NCBI GenBank assembly: GCA_027038805.1 | Contig: JALWGO010000308.1 | Span: 1-6,608 of the forward strand | DNA: 6,608 nt | Direction: 5' to 3' | DNA from: Thermoprotei archaeon | GTDB taxonomy: Archaea > Thermoproteota > Thermoprotei_A > Sulfolobales > WANQ01 | Shown here: positions 5,427 through 6,608 of the stretch, in pieces | How the letters are laid out: each line of letters begins with the position of its first letter | Position numbering within the stretch: position 1 is the stretch's first letter | Made by a program: the position numbers and the translations under genes | The notes under the pieces: model-generated | Told to the model about the DNA's origin: nothing | Databases searched by the model: none | Seen by the model: the letters and a program-made list of their open reading frames with translations, nothing else

Positions 5427-5924
5427 TTACTCTAAGAATAGAACACCTTTCCTCACATAATATATAGTGGAGGCTAAGCCCATAGCAGTCAATACAGCTC
5501 CAATAATGAGTAGCAGCCAGTCCTCTCCCGGAACAATAAGATAGTCTTCAACGTACAAGGCTAATTCTACTGGCCCATTAGACGTGAAGTATAACGTGTT
5601 TTCTCCTCCACCAAGTATGAGGGATTCTCTCCTATGCGTGTTGTTGAGAACGTATTCTCTTTGTCCAATCGTTACTCGTACACTATTATTATTGTAGTCT
5701 ATTATTTTTATTTCAACGTAGCCGTGATAGTTGAAGAATAAGGGTTGTATTATAGTGTAATTATTGTCTCTGCTTAAGGTTATAGTTAGTGTTCCATGTT
5801 TGGGGTAGAATTGGGAGTAGACTTGCAGGGATAGAGAAAAACCCAGCAATACCACTCCGACGACCAATAAGATTATCGGGATAATACGAGAGACATTTAG
5901 AGACAAGTTAGACCATGCCTTCAA
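5427..5924 (-). CDS. Two-TM membrane protein with external beta-rich domain, unknown function
   Basis: 165 residues from TTG 5924. A membrane helix at about residues 14-35 (PIILLVVGVVLLGFSLSL) is followed by an ectodomain of about 100 residues with short beta strands and three N-X-S/T sequons (NYT, NNS, NNT). A second helix at about 136-157 leads to a short basic cytoplasmic tail. The start overlaps the aldo/keto reductase end by 17 bases. An in-frame TTG at 5906, one base after that gene's stop, is an equally possible start and would trim six residues. Neither has a strong ribosome-binding site, so translation is probably coupled to the upstream gene. I do not recognise the family. The single outer domain held by two helices suggests an envelope or complex-assembly role, but nothing here identifies it. 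Confidence 0.7.
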   Translation of the reverse strand: MKAWSNLSLNVSRIIPIILLVVGVVLLGFSLSLQVYSQFYPKHGTLTITLSRDNNYTIIQPLFFNYHGYVEIKIIDYNNNSVRVTIGQREYVLNNTHRRESLILGGGENTLYFTSNGPVELALYVEDYLIVPGEDWLLLIIGAVLTAMGLASTIYYVRKGVLFLE

Positions 5925-6608
5925 GTATCTCTAGGTCTCTAGGACTAAGCCTCCAGCCAAGACTACCACGGATTTCATAGAGGTGCTCCCGGTTCTCCGT
6001 CTTAGGTATGGCTACTACCCTGGGCCTAGAGATCAAGTAGTTTAACGCTACTTGAACTGGAGTTTTACCGTATTTTTCTCCTATTTCTCTAAGTCTGCGG
6101 TCTTTTGCAACTCTACCCTTCTCTAAGGGAGTATATGCTTGGATTAACACGTTGTTTTCTACCGCAAAGGCTAGGAGGTCTTGTTCAACCCATCTATCAT
6201 AGATACTGTATTTCACTTGGTCTGCAACTATATCGTATCTATGCGTAGAGTATATAGCTTCCTCGAGCTCCTTTCTATCAAAGTTACTAACACCAATATA
6301 CCTAGCCAAGCCCTCCTCCGCTAAAGCCTCAAGGGCACGAACCTGGTCGCGTATACTAACGCTACGATTAGGCCAATGAATCAAGACCAGGTCGACTTCC
6401 CTTAAACCCAGTCTCCTCAAACTCTCCCTCATAGCCCTCAGGGCCTCCGAGCGATCGGTAAAGTGTTCGGGTAAGAGCTTAGTAGTAATAAACACGTTAT
6501 CCCTACCAACACGCCTTGCAACTCTCCCGACAAGTTCTTCAGCTCGACCCCAACCATACATTTCAGCAGTATCTATAAGATCTAAGCCGAGTTCAACTGC
6601 CTCAACTA
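5908..6608 (-). CDS. Aldo/keto reductase, 5' end cut by the right edge
   Basis: The reading frame continues upstream of the internal ATG at 6561 to the window edge (VEAVELGLDLIDTAEMYG), so that ATG is not the start; 232 residues are visible. All four catalytic residues of the superfamily are present, numbered from the first visible full codon: Asp12 and Tyr17 (DTAEMYG), Lys43 (FITTKL) and His77 (LVLIHWP). Other marks are GVSNFD in the barrel, QVKYSIYDR, QAYTPLEKG and the cofactor-binding AIPKTENREHL near the end, which favours NADPH. The family is an (alpha/beta)8 barrel reducing aldehydes or ketones; typical length is about 270-280, so roughly 40 N-terminal residues lie outside. The substrate is not predictable. 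In hyperthermophilic archaea such enzymes are usually general aldehyde reductases. It overlaps the downstream membrane-protein gene by 17 bases. Confidence 0.93.
   Translation of the reverse strand, partial: VEAVELGLDLIDTAEMYGWGRAEELVGRVARRVGRDNVFITTKLLPEHFTDRSEALRAMRESLRRLGLREVDLVLIHWPNRSVSIRDQVRALEALAEEGLARYIGVSNFDRKELEEAIYSTHRYDIVADQVKYSIYDRWVEQDLLAFAVENNVLIQAYTPLEKGRVAKDRRLREIGEKYGKTPVQVALNYLISRPRVVAIPKTENREHLYEIRGSLGWRLSPRDLEILEGMV

Noticed and set aside
6559..6561. ATG at 6561 as the aldo/keto reductase start
   Set aside because: The frame stays open upstream to the window edge and encodes the catalytic Asp of DTAEMYG. Starting at this ATG would lose an essential residue.

Overview
The window looks like chromosome of a hyperthermophilic archaeon of the Thermoproteota (Crenarchaeota), most likely Desulfurococcales-like. 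The clues are ATA, AGA/AGG and CTA-rich codon use, TATA-box promoters close to start codons (one apparently leaderless), a VapBC toxin-antitoxin pair, a Thr-rich stalked surface glycoprotein, and a box C/D-type guide RNA whose guides fit crenarchaeal 16S rRNA as I remember it. The genus cannot be named from this sequence.

Layout, left to right. (1) 1-1408 is a divergent transporter/regulator module. A sodium:solute symporter (SSS family, cut by the left edge) and a DUF3311-like two-helix partner read leftward. A cytoplasmic winged-helix protein fused to an NMT1/THI5-like ligand-binding domain reads rightward. The short gap between them holds three CCGAAC half-sites and one symmetric TATA element that fits both directions. 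The simple model is that the regulator senses the symporter's solute and binds these sites. (2) 1538-3895 is a 785-residue secreted, membrane-anchored glycoprotein with a signal peptide, about 19 N-glycosylation sequons, a 161-residue Thr-rich stalk and a C-terminal anchor. A T-run terminator follows. (3) 4051-4120 is a GC-rich island in AT-rich DNA with no gene call. It folds as a box C/D sRNA with a kink-turn. Its two guides match two nearby sites in the 3' part of crenarchaeal 16S rRNA. (4) 4130-4817 is a leftward vapBC operon that converges on the sRNA. (5) 4935-5423 is a rightward Sm_multidrug_ex/COG2426 membrane protein, divergent from vapBC across a 12-bp palindrome. (6) 5427-6608 is a leftward pair: an aldo/keto reductase (cut by the right edge) and a two-TM membrane protein that overlaps its end by 17 bases and starts with TTG.

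The least obvious item is the sRNA. Both of its kink-turns use non-consensus box sequences whose changes compensate each other. The other system worth attention is the regulator plus symporter, which resembles LysR-type logic built from different parts. I saw no tRNA, rRNA, CRISPR array, insertion sequence or phage gene.
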